The position numbers and the translations under genes are program-made. Shown piece by piece: positions 1-8,978 of a stretch of 42,130 nt of DNA (position 1 is the stretch's first letter; every line of letters starts with the position of its first letter). Source of the DNA: Alphaproteobacteria bacterium (GTDB lineage Bacteria > Pseudomonadota > Alphaproteobacteria > Rickettsiales > UBA1997); the NCBI GenBank assembly GCA_030835905.1, contig JAURQX010000053.1:1-42130 (forward strand), written 5' to 3'. Under the pieces are notes generated by a model. It searched no databases and had not been told where the DNA came from. It saw nothing but the letters and a program-made list of their open reading frames with translations.

Positions 1-138
1 ATCAGATTAATTGATTAATAATCAATTAATCCATCAAATCGGCAATTATTTTTTAAATTTTAGCGTATCAAGATATACGTGAATTTAAAAAATTAAAATA
101 ACAACAAAATTACTAAAATTCGTTGATTTGCAGGGGTC
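1..138. repeat. Dispersed palindromic repeat with GGGGTCTT-type end (left part cut by window edge)
   Basis: Three parts are visible. Positions 1-40 are most of a 46-bp palindrome whose full copies lie at 13822-13867 and 41876-41921. Positions 47-92 are an A/T-rich hairpin around the core TAGCGTATCAAGATATACGT. Positions 119-138 are the terminal sequence GTTGATTTGCAGGGGTC. Bases 1-100 recur inverted at about 13762-13861 with one or two differences, and bases 48-138 recur directly at 42045-42130 with one difference. No coding sequence is evident. The family name is unknown to me; the end sequence loosely resembles IS5-group termini. Confidence 0.8.
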
Positions 139-144
139 TTGTTT

Positions 145-160
145 ATGCAAAGGTCTTCTT
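145..160. repeat. Second repeat end (GCAAAGGTCTT) abutting the first
   Basis: The inverted form reads AAGACCTTTGCATAA, which recurs at 37390-37404, where it opens another repeat copy. It differs in a few bases from AAGACCCCTGCAAAT, the end of the neighbouring repeat, so the two are probably diverged ends of related elements. It lies just past the 3' end of the minus-strand permease gene. Confidence 0.5.
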
Positions 161-165
161 TAGTA

Positions 166-2133
166 TTATATTTTCATCGGCAAGACGATCATATCTAAGC
201 CTTTGATGTGCATTTTGCGCTGCATAATGTAGGGAACGTGATTGAAGAGCATTTGAGTAAAGAAATTTTCGTCGTTGAAGATAAATTTTGTGTCAAAAAA
301 CACTACTTTTTCATATTCTTTTATTACGCGCTCTGATAGTTCGGTGAGTTGTTCTACAACGTCAGTGCTATAGCCAACATAGGCTTTGTTAAAAATGTTA
401 TTTTTAGTACAGTAATTTTTATATTTACGCAGCATATTTTTGGTTTTAAGGCGCATATCTTGCCACTTTTTTTCTTCGTGAAAAGTATTAGAGTCAAGTT
501 CGCCAACTGTAAGAAAGATGATATTTTTAAAGATTTTAGGAAATAATTTTTCAATATTAAGCAAGCAATTCATGCCACCACCAAAAGCCTGATCAACAAT
601 AATTGCTGCTGTTGGCGCTGATTTATCTGGTTTAATTTTAGTTAAGATTGGCTCACCAGTCAAATCATAATCTTTAAAGTATTTTTGCTCTTGCTCTTGA
701 ATTCTGCTTTTAAAAGTTTTGTATATATCACGAATTTTAAGTCCCAACACTATAAATAAAGAAGTGATAAGTAAAGTGACCCAGCCACCTTCGTAAAATT
801 TTTCGAAGATGGTAACGGTTAAAATGCCAAAGCAAACTACAAAACCAATTGCTGAAGTTATAAGTTTGCGTAGCCATTTTGATTGGCGACGGCGATGCCT
901 TATCCAATATACCATCAAGCCTAAAAGTGACATTGAGAAGGTGATAAATACATTAATGGAGTAAAGTACTACTAGCATGTGAACTTCACCGCCGGTAATG
1001 ATTATGGTAATAATAGCGGCAATTGCCATAAATAAAATGCCATTTTTAACAACCAAGCGACTTGAAAGCGAGGTAAAAGATCTTGGTAGCCATTGATCAT
1101 GGGCCATATTGGCGATAACATTGGGACCTGCTAAAAATCCAGCATTGGCAGCCACAAAAAGTAAACCAGTTGAAAAAATTAGTACAATTGGTACAAAATA
1201 TTGGTTAATTTGATAGCCAAATAAATTCCAATCTTGAGTTATAGTGTAGAAAGCGGTGGCGTTAAGGGTTTGGCCATCGACTTTTTGTATGTCCCATAAT
1301 AAATAAACTAAAATTATGCCAGCGGCCATAAAAGCAAGAGAAATGGCCACTAAAAACATGGTAATTTTAGCAGTTCTGACTCTAGGTTTGCTTAAAGTAT
1401 TAACATTGTTTGAAACAGCTTCAAGACCAGTGTAGGTTCCACCACCCATCGAAAAAGCTTTTAAAAAGATTGAGAGAACGAAAAACCAACCCATAGAGCT
1501 TTGCATTTCGTTAACCTCTTTGGCAGCTTGTGGAATAAGGGAAGAAAGACCATAATGATGAGCAATAACTCCATAAATAATTAGTGAAACATGAGTTATC
1601 ATGAAACCTAAAAAAATCGGCAAAAGAAATTTAATTGATTCCTTCATGCCCCGTAAATTAAGGAATGCTAGCAAACAAATAAAAAATATTGCAAAAATTA
1701 TTTTATATTGTTGCCAATGACTTGGCATAAAACTAAAGAAAGCATCAATACCGCTGGCGATTGAGATGGAAATAGTTAAAACATAATCGATAATTAAGGC
1801 AGACCCAGAAACTAGTCCAGCATGTTTGCCAAGAAGTTTGGTAGCAACGCGATATCCACCACCACCATTAGGGAATAATTCAATAACTTGAGTATAAGCA
1901 TAAGAAATTACAAAAACAGTAAAAGCGGTGGCAATTGCCAGATAAATTGCTAATTCCTGATGTTGTCCAAGAGCTAAAAATGCTTCTTCTGGACCGTAGG
2001 CTGAAGATGAAATTCCATCGGCTCCAAGACCTACCCAAGCCAAGAAAGCTGCTAAAGAAATGTGATGTCGTGTGTTTTTGTCGAAAGGATTTTTGGGAGC
2101 GCCAAAAAAGAAATTTCTTAATCTAGTTAACAT
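166..2133 (-). CDS. KimA/YdaO-like APC-superfamily permease (putative K+ or amino-acid importer)
   Basis: A 655-residue integral membrane protein with about 12 hydrophobic helices over residues 25-480, followed by a soluble tail of about 170 residues. The first helix carries GADGISSSAYGPEE, with Asp39 and Tyr46. Later come NGGGGYRV, DYVLTISISIASGIDA and KAFSMGGGTYTGLEA. As I recall the KimA potassium/proton symporter family, the Asp, Tyr and Thr residues in these motifs coordinate K+, which favours potassium over amino-acid transport; this was not aligned. The C-terminal domain (from about 490) has an alternating strand/helix pattern and could be regulatory. It is the last gene of a minus-strand run, and its start overlaps trpF by 11 bp. 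A general APC amino-acid permease is the alternative. Confidence 0.8.
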   Translation of the reverse strand: MLTRLRNFFFGAPKNPFDKNTRHHISLAAFLAWVGLGADGISSSAYGPEEAFLALGQHQELAIYLAIATAFTVFVISYAYTQVIELFPNGGGGYRVATKLLGKHAGLVSGSALIIDYVLTISISIASGIDAFFSFMPSHWQQYKIIFAIFFICLLAFLNLRGMKESIKFLLPIFLGFMITHVSLIIYGVIAHHYGLSSLIPQAAKEVNEMQSSMGWFFVLSIFLKAFSMGGGTYTGLEAVSNNVNTLSKPRVRTAKITMFLVAISLAFMAAGIILVYLLWDIQKVDGQTLNATAFYTITQDWNLFGYQINQYFVPIVLIFSTGLLFVAANAGFLAGPNVIANMAHDQWLPRSFTSLSSRLVVKNGILFMAIAAIITIIITGGEVHMLVVLYSINVFITFSMSLLGLMVYWIRHRRRQSKWLRKLITSAIGFVVCFGILTVTIFEKFYEGGWVTLLITSLFIVLGLKIRDIYKTFKSRIQEQEQKYFKDYDLTGEPILTKIKPDKSAPTAAIIVDQAFGGGMNCLLNIEKLFPKIFKNIIFLTVGELDSNTFHEEKKWQDMRLKTKNMLRKYKNYCTKNNIFNKAYVGYSTDVVEQLTELSERVIKEYEKVVFFDTKFIFNDENFFTQMLFNHVPYIMQRKMHIKGLDMIVLPMKI

Positions 2134-2761
2134 TTTGATCTTTGATTACTGCCATAAATTCTTTGATAAGTTTTGACGATTTCTTACCCTTAATTTCTTC
2201 AATTCCTGAAGAGACATCAATCATTTTTGCTCCGGTTTGAAGAATGGCTTGCTTAATATTTTGTGCATTAAGGCCGCCGGATAAAAACCAATCCTTGGTG
2301 AAAATTTTATCATTAAATAACTTCCAGTCAAGAGTCAATCCACTGCCACCAAAATTATTTTCAACTTTACTATCGAATAAAAAATAATTACAGAGATTTT
2401 GATATTTACTTAAAATCTCGAAATCTTCATTTTTGGAAATTGGTAATGCTTTAATTATTTTAATATGAGGAAATTCTAGGTGAGTTTTTTTAAGGTATTC
2501 TTCATCTTCTTGTCCATGAAGCTGGAAAAATTGTGGTTTTAAATGGTTATCAATTTGTTTAAGTAGATCAAAATCTGCATCAACCGTTACTGCAACTTTG
2601 GCAATTGAACTGGGAATTATTTTTCCTAAAGACTTTGCTTGTGATAAACTGACGTTACGTGGTGAATTTTGGTGAAAAATAAAGCCAATAAAATCACAAC
2701 TACAACTAATTGCGGTTTTGAGTGATTCTATTTCACTAAAACCACATAACTTAACAAGCAT
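2123..2761 (-). CDS. trpF: Phosphoribosylanthranilate isomerase (TrpF)
   Basis: A 212-residue TIM-barrel protein of normal length for the family. It carries the TrpF signatures KLCG near the N-terminus (catalytic Cys6), FIFHQNSPR, FFQLHG, LFDSK (candidate general acid Asp130), FGGSGLTLDW, SGGL and IDVSSGIE (phosphate binding). The enzyme performs the Amadori rearrangement of phosphoribosylanthranilate in tryptophan synthesis. Its ATG follows the ybaB stop with no gap, and its 3' end overlaps the permease gene, so it is translated within a dacA-ybaB-trpF-permease unit. No other trp gene is in the window. That is odd in a Rickettsiales-like genome, where tryptophan synthesis is usually absent. 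Confidence 0.93.
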   Translation of the reverse strand: MLVKLCGFSEIESLKTAISCSCDFIGFIFHQNSPRNVSLSQAKSLGKIIPSSIAKVAVTVDADFDLLKQIDNHLKPQFFQLHGQEDEEYLKKTHLEFPHIKIIKALPISKNEDFEILSKYQNLCNYFLFDSKVENNFGGSGLTLDWKLFNDKIFTKDWFLSGGLNAQNIKQAILQTGAKMIDVSSGIEEIKGKKSSKLIKEFMAVIKDQNVN

Positions 2762-3076
2762 TTATATCTTAAAACCAGCTGGTAAATTGAGACCGCCAGT
2801 AGCTTTTTTCATGGCTTCAGATGAGCCATCATCAGCCTTTTTTCTGGCATCATTTATAGCGGCAACGATTAAATCTTCTAAAACTTCTTTTTCTGAAACG
2901 TCGATTAAAGAGTCGTCAATTGCAATATTTTTAACATTTCCAGATCCAAGAATTTTTACCTTGACCAAACCAGCTCCTGAAGAGCCTTCATATTCAGTTT
3001 GAGCTACCTCTTCTTGAATTTTTTGAATTTTATTTTGCATTTCCTGCGCTTGGCGCATAAGAAGTTTCATGTCCAT
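2762..3076 (-). CDS. ybaB: YbaB/EbfC family nucleoid-associated protein
   Basis: A 104-residue protein typical of the YbaB/EbfC family of small dimeric DNA-binding proteins. The N-terminus (MDMKLLMRQAQEMQNKIQ) is the characteristic coiled helix, followed by GLVKVKILGSGNVKNIAID and a C-terminal helix ending KATGGLNLPAGFKI. In many bacteria ybaB sits between dnaX and recR; here it lies between dacA and trpF, so the usual context is lost. Its stop codon directly abuts the trpF start, which suggests coupled translation. Confidence 0.93.
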   Translation of the reverse strand: MDMKLLMRQAQEMQNKIQKIQEEVAQTEYEGSSGAGLVKVKILGSGNVKNIAIDDSLIDVSEKEVLEDLIVAAINDARKKADDGSSEAMKKATGGLNLPAGFKI

Positions 3077-3088
3077 AGTAATAATTAT

Positions 3089-4285
3089 TTAGTTAAAAAG
3101 GCTAACAAAATCTAATCTCTTTTGATTTAAAATCAATTTAACTTTGGGTAAAAGACCAACCTTTTTTACATCTTGATTGGCATAAATATTGTAGTGAAAA
3201 CTATCATAATCTTTAATTTTAATATATAAATCGGCAATTTTTTGGTCTGTTGCTATAGGGGCAATTAGTGGTTTTAGATATTTTACTTCAACTTCGATGT
3301 CTTGTGAGTTGATTTTGTAGGGAATGTTAATTATAATATCTCGATCTATAATTGCTGATATTTTTTGCTTCTCACCAAGCCAAATATCTAAATCGGTTAA
3401 AATATCACCTTTTTTAAAAAAATATATTTTTTTGAAATTATTAAAGCCAAAATCTAATAGTTTTGATATAGCCTCTTCTCTTTCTTGTGGGTTAGCCATA
3501 TTGTTGACAACGGCAATAAGTTTGCGATAGTTGCGTTTAACAATTGTAGCTACGCCATAACCGCCTTGTGAGGTATAGCCTGTTTTGCCGCCTATAATTC
3601 CATCATAATGATGCTTGATTAAGGGGTTACGATTTTTTTGATAAATACCAGAATATTCAAATTCTTCAATCTGTAAAAATTCCATATATTGCGGAAAATC
3701 TTGGTAGAGTCTTTTGGTAAGAATTGCTAAATCCATTAAGGTTGAATAATGCCCTTCTTCATTAAGTCCGTGTGGATTTCGAAAATTAGTATTATACATT
3801 CCAAGTTCTACAGCTTTGGCATTCATTGAATTTATGAAGCTATCATAACCACCAGCAACAGTTGTTTGTGCTAGAGCAATTGAGGCATCATTACCCGACA
3901 TCACAAGTAAACCTTTTAGTAAATCAGAAATTTGTACAACATCGCCATAATCCAAAAACATAGTAGAACCATTTTTGTTCCAAGCATCTTTGCCAATTAA
4001 GCAGTAATCATCTAGTTGAATAAATTTGCTGGCTAGCTGACTAAATACGACATAAGCTGTCATCAATTTTGTCATTGAAGAGGGAGCGATTCTTTGATGA
4101 TGGTTATTACCGATTAAAACTTCGTCTAAATCAGGATCGTAAAGTAGATAATAGTTATCTTCTTCAAATAGCTTTTCTTGTTCAAAAAATTTTGAGTAGC
4201 TAGGTTTTTGAGGATTGTTGGCGTAAGAAATGTTCTTAAAAAAACATAAAAGCAACAATATTGCAAAAAAACTTAAAGTTTTCAT
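3089..4285 (-). CDS. dacA: D-alanyl-D-alanine carboxypeptidase (PBP5/DacA family, S11)
   Basis: A 398-residue secreted serine peptidase that trims the terminal D-Ala from peptidoglycan pentapeptides. Residues 1-22 form a signal peptide (basic start, long hydrophobic core, cut near SYA-NN). The three active-site motifs are present: SMTK (Ser70-Lys73), SGN (130-132) and KTG (234-236). The C-terminal part from about residue 290 is the beta-rich domain of this family, and a terminal hydrophobic anchor helix is not obvious. It is the first gene of the minus-strand run dacA-ybaB-trpF-permease. The presence of DacA, LdcA, PBP2 and MreD implies that the organism keeps a cell wall. Confidence 0.93.
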   Translation of the reverse strand: MKTLSFFAILLLLCFFKNISYANNPQKPSYSKFFEQEKLFEEDNYYLLYDPDLDEVLIGNNHHQRIAPSSMTKLMTAYVVFSQLASKFIQLDDYCLIGKDAWNKNGSTMFLDYGDVVQISDLLKGLLVMSGNDASIALAQTTVAGGYDSFINSMNAKAVELGMYNTNFRNPHGLNEEGHYSTLMDLAILTKRLYQDFPQYMEFLQIEEFEYSGIYQKNRNPLIKHHYDGIIGGKTGYTSQGGYGVATIVKRNYRKLIAVVNNMANPQEREEAISKLLDFGFNNFKKIYFFKKGDILTDLDIWLGEKQKISAIIDRDIIINIPYKINSQDIEVEVKYLKPLIAPIATDQKIADLYIKIKDYDSFHYNIYANQDVKKVGLLPKVKLILNQKRLDFVSLFN

Positions 4286-4322
4286 TTATTAAGCTTCTTT
4301 TATCTTGGTATGATCTTTATAA

Positions 4323-4483
4323 TGTAACAATCTTAGCTTGAAATGCTATAGCTACTTCGTCTTTTTAGTTAAAAATCATCATAAAATTTAGTCATGTATA
4401 TCAAGATACAAGGCTAAATTTTCTAATAATTTTTTCCTTAAAAATACTTTGTATCTATATGGAATTATAGATGGGATTTGGTA
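4323..4483. mobile_element. Palindromic element of the TAC/GTA family, with a nested hairpin
   Basis: The right arm (4456-4483) matches the arm of the 23007-23098 element base for base, ending GATGGGATTTGGTA. Positions 4351-4376 (GCTACTTCGTCTTTTTAGTT and following) match its loop. Between them about 65 bp are inserted, holding a hairpin (arms AAAATTTAG and CTAAATTTT) around GTATATCAAGATACAAGG. The left end, TGTAACAATC, is degenerate. TAA precedes (4320-4322) and follows (4484-4486), consistent with a 3-bp target duplication. It fills the gap between dacA and the pilin pseudogene. Confidence 0.7.
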
Positions 4484-4580
4484 TAACTTAAGGAAGTGCT
4501 ATATATAGTGGATTAATAAAATACTATTTTCAAGTTATTAATAATATTTTTATACTTTTATTGGTACTTTAAGAGTAAAA

Positions 4581-5544
4581 TCACTGAGGATTAACCGCAA
4601 TTCCCCATTTTTGACCAAGATATCTTTCAATGGTCTTAATCTCTGAGTTCCTTAGACCTTTTCTAAAGATTATAACTTCACCGATATATGTGTCGGAGAC
4701 CCATTCACCAAGTCTTATACGATCAGTTCCACTAAATGTTGTGTCGAATGAAACTGAGGTTGTATTTTGCAAATATATACCGCCATTAACTCTGTAGGAT
4801 GTTTTATCTTTATTTAAAGAGAAAGCTAGTATCGCACCTTTCTCACCATATGGATTAACAATGTAGCTATTGCCATCTAATGAAAGATTTGTATTTGGGT
4901 AGATATCTGCAGGGACTGCTAACCCCTGTGAATCGCCATTTAATGGACTGTTGTGATATGCAGCAAAAATTGGCTCTCGTAAGCCTGAAATCATAAATTT
5001 TCTGTTGGTATCTCCACCATCTGTAAATTTAAAAATTTGACCACTAGATTGATCCTGCCTTACGACAAGAAAAATTGTCAAACCTTGCGGTTGAGATATT
5101 TTGTTAAAATTGATGACATCAGACATCAAGTATAATTTATCTGCAGTAACGCCAGCTGGTGTGTAAAATTCAATTGCAGGAAGGCCATTTAAAGCTGATT
5201 GATGATATATTGGGGTTCTAGCATATTAGTAAAGGCTCTCGTAAGATCAATTGCATCACCAATTATAGGCGGCTTAATATCATACCAATTAATAACTAAA
5301 TCACCATCAGCTATTGTACCACCATCAAAACCATTTGGGTTTATTGCATCATAATGCGCTGCAAGAAAGCCTGTAGCTTCAGCAGTAGTATAGATTAAGT
5401 CACTAGCGCTCTTGGCGGTAGCAATTTTTGTTTTCTGGTAAAGCTGTTGACCTTTTACAATACCAGCAACTAATAATCCAATAATTAAAAGATTACAATT
5501 GATAGTTCTATTAATGAAAAAGCCTTATTGATATTTTTTATCAT
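4581..5544 (-). pseudogene. Frameshifted prepilin-like protein with a LamG/concanavalin-type C-terminal domain
   Basis: Starting at ATG 5544 the minus strand encodes MIKNINKAFSLIELSIVI, a type IV prepilin/pseudopilin leader with cleavage before Phe and the conserved Glu at +5. It runs into a stop. One base over it continues as LIIGLLVAGIVKGQQLYQK, so one base has been lost in the short T run near 5486. A second one-base shift near 5216-5220 joins the next block (TPIYHQSALNGLPAIEFYT) to the open frame 5129-4581. That frame looks like a jelly-roll LamG domain (GLTIFLVVRQD, YIGEVIIFRKGL, IERYLGQKWG). Restored, the product would be about 320 residues. It is either inactivated or carries two sequencing errors. 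Confidence 0.85.
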
Positions 5545-5567
5545 TTTTTTATCTTCATATTAAATAA

Positions 5568-5726
5568 TACTATTTCCATAAATTAAGTATCTAATTACTT
5601 CATATTTATTATTTTTATTTTTTAGTTCTAAAGCTTGAAATATCGCGGAAATTACTTCGCTTTATAACTAAATCTAAAAACAAAAATATTTTGTAATATA
5701 TATATACTTAATTTATGAAAATAGTA
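5568..5726. mobile_element. Palindromic MITE-like element, TAA-flanked
   Basis: A 159-bp imperfect hairpin. The outer arms of 23 bp begin TACTATTT and end AAGTAT and match with one mismatch. A second inner pair (TTTTTAGTTCTAAAG with CTTTATAACTAAATCTAAAAA) extends the fold. TAA lies on both sides (5565-5567 and 5727-5729). It sits just upstream of the pilin pseudogene start. The rest of the 5545-5902 gap is A/T-rich, and I see nothing else in it. Confidence 0.75.
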
Positions 5727-5902
5727 TAAGTTTGTAAAATTCTTTTACACAAAATCAGTTAATTTATTAATTAAATTAAGTAAACCTTTTTCTCAAAAGC
5801 TTTTATAAATTTTTGAGACCATATCATAGTATAGCATTTTTTGAGTTGTGTGGCAAGAAGAGTTTTAATTCGCAAAGTTAATCCTAAATTTTGAGAACGG
5901 TA

Positions 5903-6562
5903 TTAATTAATATCTTTGCCAAGGAGTTTTTCCATTCTTTGTTTTTTTCTTAGACTGGTTCTTTCTTTAATTAATAGCTTACTTTGTTTTAAATGTTTTA
6001 AATTATGGTTTTGGTAAGAAATATAATCAACTCCATCTTTGAGCGATTTGTCACTAACTAAAAGATAAGGTTTTGAACTAAATTGAGTCGGTATACCGTA
6101 GGCATCATATTCTGGAATTTTGATATTGGCAAAATGATCAGCTTCGGTTATAAATGGTCCATGATTTTTGGTGAAATATACAATATCAAAAATTCTTGGC
6201 GATAATGCTCCGAGTCTAAGTTGTTCATCTAAATAATCTTCCTCAACATCATTAAATTGATTAACATCTACATAGCGATATTTGTTATATCTTGATCTTT
6301 TAAATGATTTTTCAACATCTTCTTTGGTGGGTGACTTAAAGTAAAAAACTCTATCTTTTAATTCTTTCGGTTGAGTTCGATATTTGGTGATTTCGGCAAC
6401 TTTATCGCCATATTGCTCAATAAAAAAGGTATTAATGTCTTTAGATTTTGAATTGCATGAATTTGCGATTAGTAAAGAAGATATTACTATTAGATTTTTT
6501 AAGTTATTTTGAATAAAGCTGATTATTTTTTTATAAAAAATAAACTCTATATTATCTATCAT
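5903..6562 (-). CDS. Hypothetical lipoprotein
   Basis: I do not recognise this 219-residue protein. Residues 12-36 are a hydrophobic leader ending LLIANSC, a plausible lipobox with the lipidated Cys at 36, so it is probably anchored to a membrane facing the periplasm. The remainder is hydrophilic and charged, with no repeats, and ends in a basic helix-prone tail (LLIKERTSLRKKQRMEKLL). It lies 11 bp downstream of the SPOR lipoprotein gene and is probably co-transcribed with it, which hints at an envelope role. A start further in, at a residue closer to the hydrophobic core, is possible, since the 11-residue N-terminal stretch is long for a lipoprotein leader. Confidence 0.7.
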   Translation of the reverse strand: MIDNIEFIFYKKIISFIQNNLKNLIVISSLLIANSCNSKSKDINTFFIEQYGDKVAEITKYRTQPKELKDRVFYFKSPTKEDVEKSFKRSRYNKYRYVDVNQFNDVEEDYLDEQLRLGALSPRIFDIVYFTKNHGPFITEADHFANIKIPEYDAYGIPTQFSSKPYLLVSDKSLKDGVDYISYQNHNLKHLKQSKLLIKERTSLRKKQRMEKLLGKDIN

Positions 6563-6573
6563 GATATGGTGGT

Positions 6574-7329
6574 CTATTTTCTGATTAGAATTGCATCATG
6601 ACCCGAATTTTTGATGTCTTTTATGGTGTTGTTGGCTTTATCAACATTTTCCATTGGTCCCAATAATACTCTATGGATAAAGCCATTACTGGTTTTGTTT
6701 TTTTCGATTTGACCACTACTAAATTTTTTCATGAATTTTAAGAAGTTTTTAGCATTATTTTCATTAGAAAAGGCACCAACTTGAACATAAATCTCTTTTT
6801 TGTCTGGGTTTTTGGATAAGGTTGAGCTAGGATTGCTTTTTGTAAGGTTTGGATTTTTGGTAGCTGTTGGGGTAACTTCATTAATTTCTTTGTTATTTTC
6901 ATCTTTGGATAGATCGTAGCTGACTTGCGATGGTATTTCTTCAAATTTTTCTTCTTGTCCAAAGCTATACTGTACTGTTTTAGAAGAAAACTGACCAAAA
7001 TCTTGTTGATTTTGTTGCTGATTTTGCTGAGAATCTATGTTATTGTAAGAGTTGTCTCTAACAAGATTTGGCTGTGGTAAAGATTCATTTTTAGGTTCAT
7101 TAGCCTGCTGGTTATTAGCAACCAAAAAATTATTACTGTTATTTTTAAGATTGGCTTGATCAGCTAGAGCTTTAAGATTTAGATCTGGAACTCTGGTTTG
7201 CATTTTTCTAGATTTTCCTTCAAGATTCACTAGCCTGATTTCAACATCATCACTTTTTTTAAAGAGGTCGCAGGAAACAACTAAGGTAAGACAGAAAAAT
7301 AACAATATGTTATAAAAAAACTTAGTCAT
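6574..7329 (-). CDS. SPOR-domain lipoprotein
   Basis: A 251-residue protein with a lipoprotein signal (LTLVVSC, Cys20). The middle is long, Asn/Gln-rich and low-complexity (about residues 60-170). Residues 177-251 form a SPOR domain (KEIYVQVGAFSNENNAKNF, FIHRVLLGPM, AILIRK). SPOR domains bind denuded septal peptidoglycan, so a role at the division site is likely. No RlpA-type double-psi barrel is visible, although an RlpA remnant cannot be excluded. It precedes the hypothetical lipoprotein gene by 11 bp. Confidence 0.85.
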   Translation of the reverse strand: MTKFFYNILLFFCLTLVVSCDLFKKSDDVEIRLVNLEGKSRKMQTRVPDLNLKALADQANLKNNSNNFLVANNQQANEPKNESLPQPNLVRDNSYNNIDSQQNQQQNQQDFGQFSSKTVQYSFGQEEKFEEIPSQVSYDLSKDENNKEINEVTPTATKNPNLTKSNPSSTLSKNPDKKEIYVQVGAFSNENNAKNFLKFMKKFSSGQIEKNKTSNGFIHRVLLGPMENVDKANNTIKDIKNSGHDAILIRK

Positions 7330-7448
7330 TAATTTTAATTACTATATCTTATCTGAAAATAGAAGTTTTATACTATTTATCATTTAAAGGTTATAAATAT
7401 ATAATCTAGCGAATAATAGCATAATTTAACATTTATAGCAAGCTTTTA

Positions 7449-7578
7449 TATCATTTGGACAAATATTAAATAAAACTTACTATAAAAAACGCCGATATAC
7501 TTGATATACTTCAAGTTTTTTTATAAGCTTTAGGCCAAAAGATGAAGCCAAATGGTCAATTATAAAGTTTAAATGATA
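7449..7578. mobile_element. Old palindromic element, TATCATTT ends
   Basis: The ends TATCATTT and AAATGATA are inverted, and an inner hairpin (CTATAAAAAA with TTTTTTTATAAG) surrounds the core GATATACTTGATATACTTC. The stretch CAAATGGTCAATTATAAAG at 7551-7569 recurs at 37609-37627. The flanks (TTA left, TGT right) do not match, so this copy is probably old. The rest of the 7330-7664 gap shows only a weak A/T stem at 7593-7620 (AAATGATT with AATCATTT), beyond the 3' end of clpX. Confidence 0.55.
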
Positions 7579-7664
7579 TGTTCATAAGATCTAAATGATT
7601 CTATTATTTTTAAATCATTTTAAGAAAATTTTTAATAAATTTCCCTAAAGTTCAGCAATAAAAA

Positions 7665-8969
7665 CTATGCATTATTTTTGATATTTTCTTTTGTAACAAC
7701 TGAAATTGTACTATTATTATCACTTGAGTCAGATTCTTTTTGGGTAAAATATTTAAGTTTTGAAGGTTTATTATTTAAAACAGAATCTTTAGTAACTCTA
7801 GCTGATTTGACATTGCTTAAAGATGGAATTTCAAACATGGTGTCGAGCAAAATTTGTTCAACTATTGCTCTTAAGCCTCTTGCACCTGTTTTACGAGCAA
7901 TAGCTTTTCTAGAAATTTCAACTAAAGCCTCATCATCAAACTGAAGATCTACCTTGTCTAGGGCAAAAAGTTTTTGATATTGTTTAACAACTGAATTTTT
8001 AGGTTCAGATAATATTCTAGTTAAATCTGCTTCAGTTAAGTCGTCAAGTGGAGCAATTACAGGTAATCTGCCAACAACCTCTGGGATGATGCCATATTTT
8101 ATAAAATCTTCAGGCTCAGCTTGTCTAAAAATATCCATGCGGCTATCATCATTTTTTTCTCTAACATCCGCACCAAAGCCGATAGCAGTTCCTTTGCCAC
8201 GGGATGCGATGATTTTTTCTAGGCCACAAAATGCACCAGCGCAAATAAACAATATATTGCGAGTGTCAATTTGAACATATTCTTGTTGTGAGCTTTTTCT
8301 ACCTGGCTGAGTTGGAACTGAGGCAATGGTTCCTTCGATTATTCTAAGCAAGCCTTGTTGTACGCCTTCTCCAGAAATATCTCGTCTTGCTTGATCGTCT
8401 GATTTACGAGCAATTTTATCAATTTCGTCAATATAAACAATACCTCTTTGCGCTTTTTCTATGTCATAATTGGCAATTTGCAATAGACGACCTATGATAT
8501 TTTCAACATCATCGCCCACATAGCCAGCTTCAGTTAGTGAAGTAGCATCTGCCATAGTGAAAGGAACATCAATAATGCGAGCCAATGTTTGGGCTAAAAG
8601 AGTTTTGCCACAACCAGTTGGACCAACCATTAAAATATTTGACTTGTTGATCTCAATATTTTCTTTATCTGCATTGCCAAAAGAATCTATTCTTTTGTAA
8701 TGATTATAAACGGCAACTGATAAGGCTTTTTTGGCATGAGATTGGCCAACTATATACTCGTCTAGAATTTTTAAAATACCTTTGGGAGTTAAATCTTCTT
8801 TTTTCTTGCTCAAAGGAGATTTTTTTTGCTCATCTTTCAAAATATCCATACCAAGCGAAATACACTCGTTGCATATTAGAGCAGTTGGGCCGGCAATTAA
8901 TTTTTTAACTTCATTTTGTGTTTTACCACAAAATGAACAAGATAACTCTTTGTCTTTATTGTTTGTCAT
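7665..8969 (-). CDS. clpX: ATP-dependent Clp protease ATP-binding subunit ClpX
   Basis: A 434-residue AAA+ unfoldase that feeds substrates to ClpP. The N-terminal zinc-binding domain has Cys11, Cys14, Cys33 and Cys36. Walker A is GPTGCGKT (116-123), Walker B is IVYIDE (177-182), the pore loop is GYVG (149-152), the second loop is RGKGTAIGF, and the sensor-2 region is [10 protein letters not shown]. Length and order are normal for ClpX. It follows clpP by 9 bp on the same strand, the standard clpP-clpX operon. A Ser/Asn-rich tail of about 30 residues follows the AAA+ module. Confidence 0.97.
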   Translation of the reverse strand: MTNNKDKELSCSFCGKTQNEVKKLIAGPTALICNECISLGMDILKDEQKKSPLSKKKEDLTPKGILKILDEYIVGQSHAKKALSVAVYNHYKRIDSFGNADKENIEINKSNILMVGPTGCGKTLLAQTLARIIDVPFTMADATSLTEAGYVGDDVENIIGRLLQIANYDIEKAQRGIVYIDEIDKIARKSDDQARRDISGEGVQQGLLRIIEGTIASVPTQPGRKSSQQEYVQIDTRNILFICAGAFCGLEKIIASRGKGTAIGFGADVREKNDDSRMDIFRQAEPEDFIKYGIIPEVVGRLPVIAPLDDLTEADLTRILSEPKNSVVKQYQKLFALDKVDLQFDDEALVEISRKAIARKTGARGLRAIVEQILLDTMFEIPSLSNVKSARVTKDSVLNNKPSKLKYFTQKESDSSDNNSTISVVTKENIKNNA

Positions 8970-8978
8970 AAATTAAAA

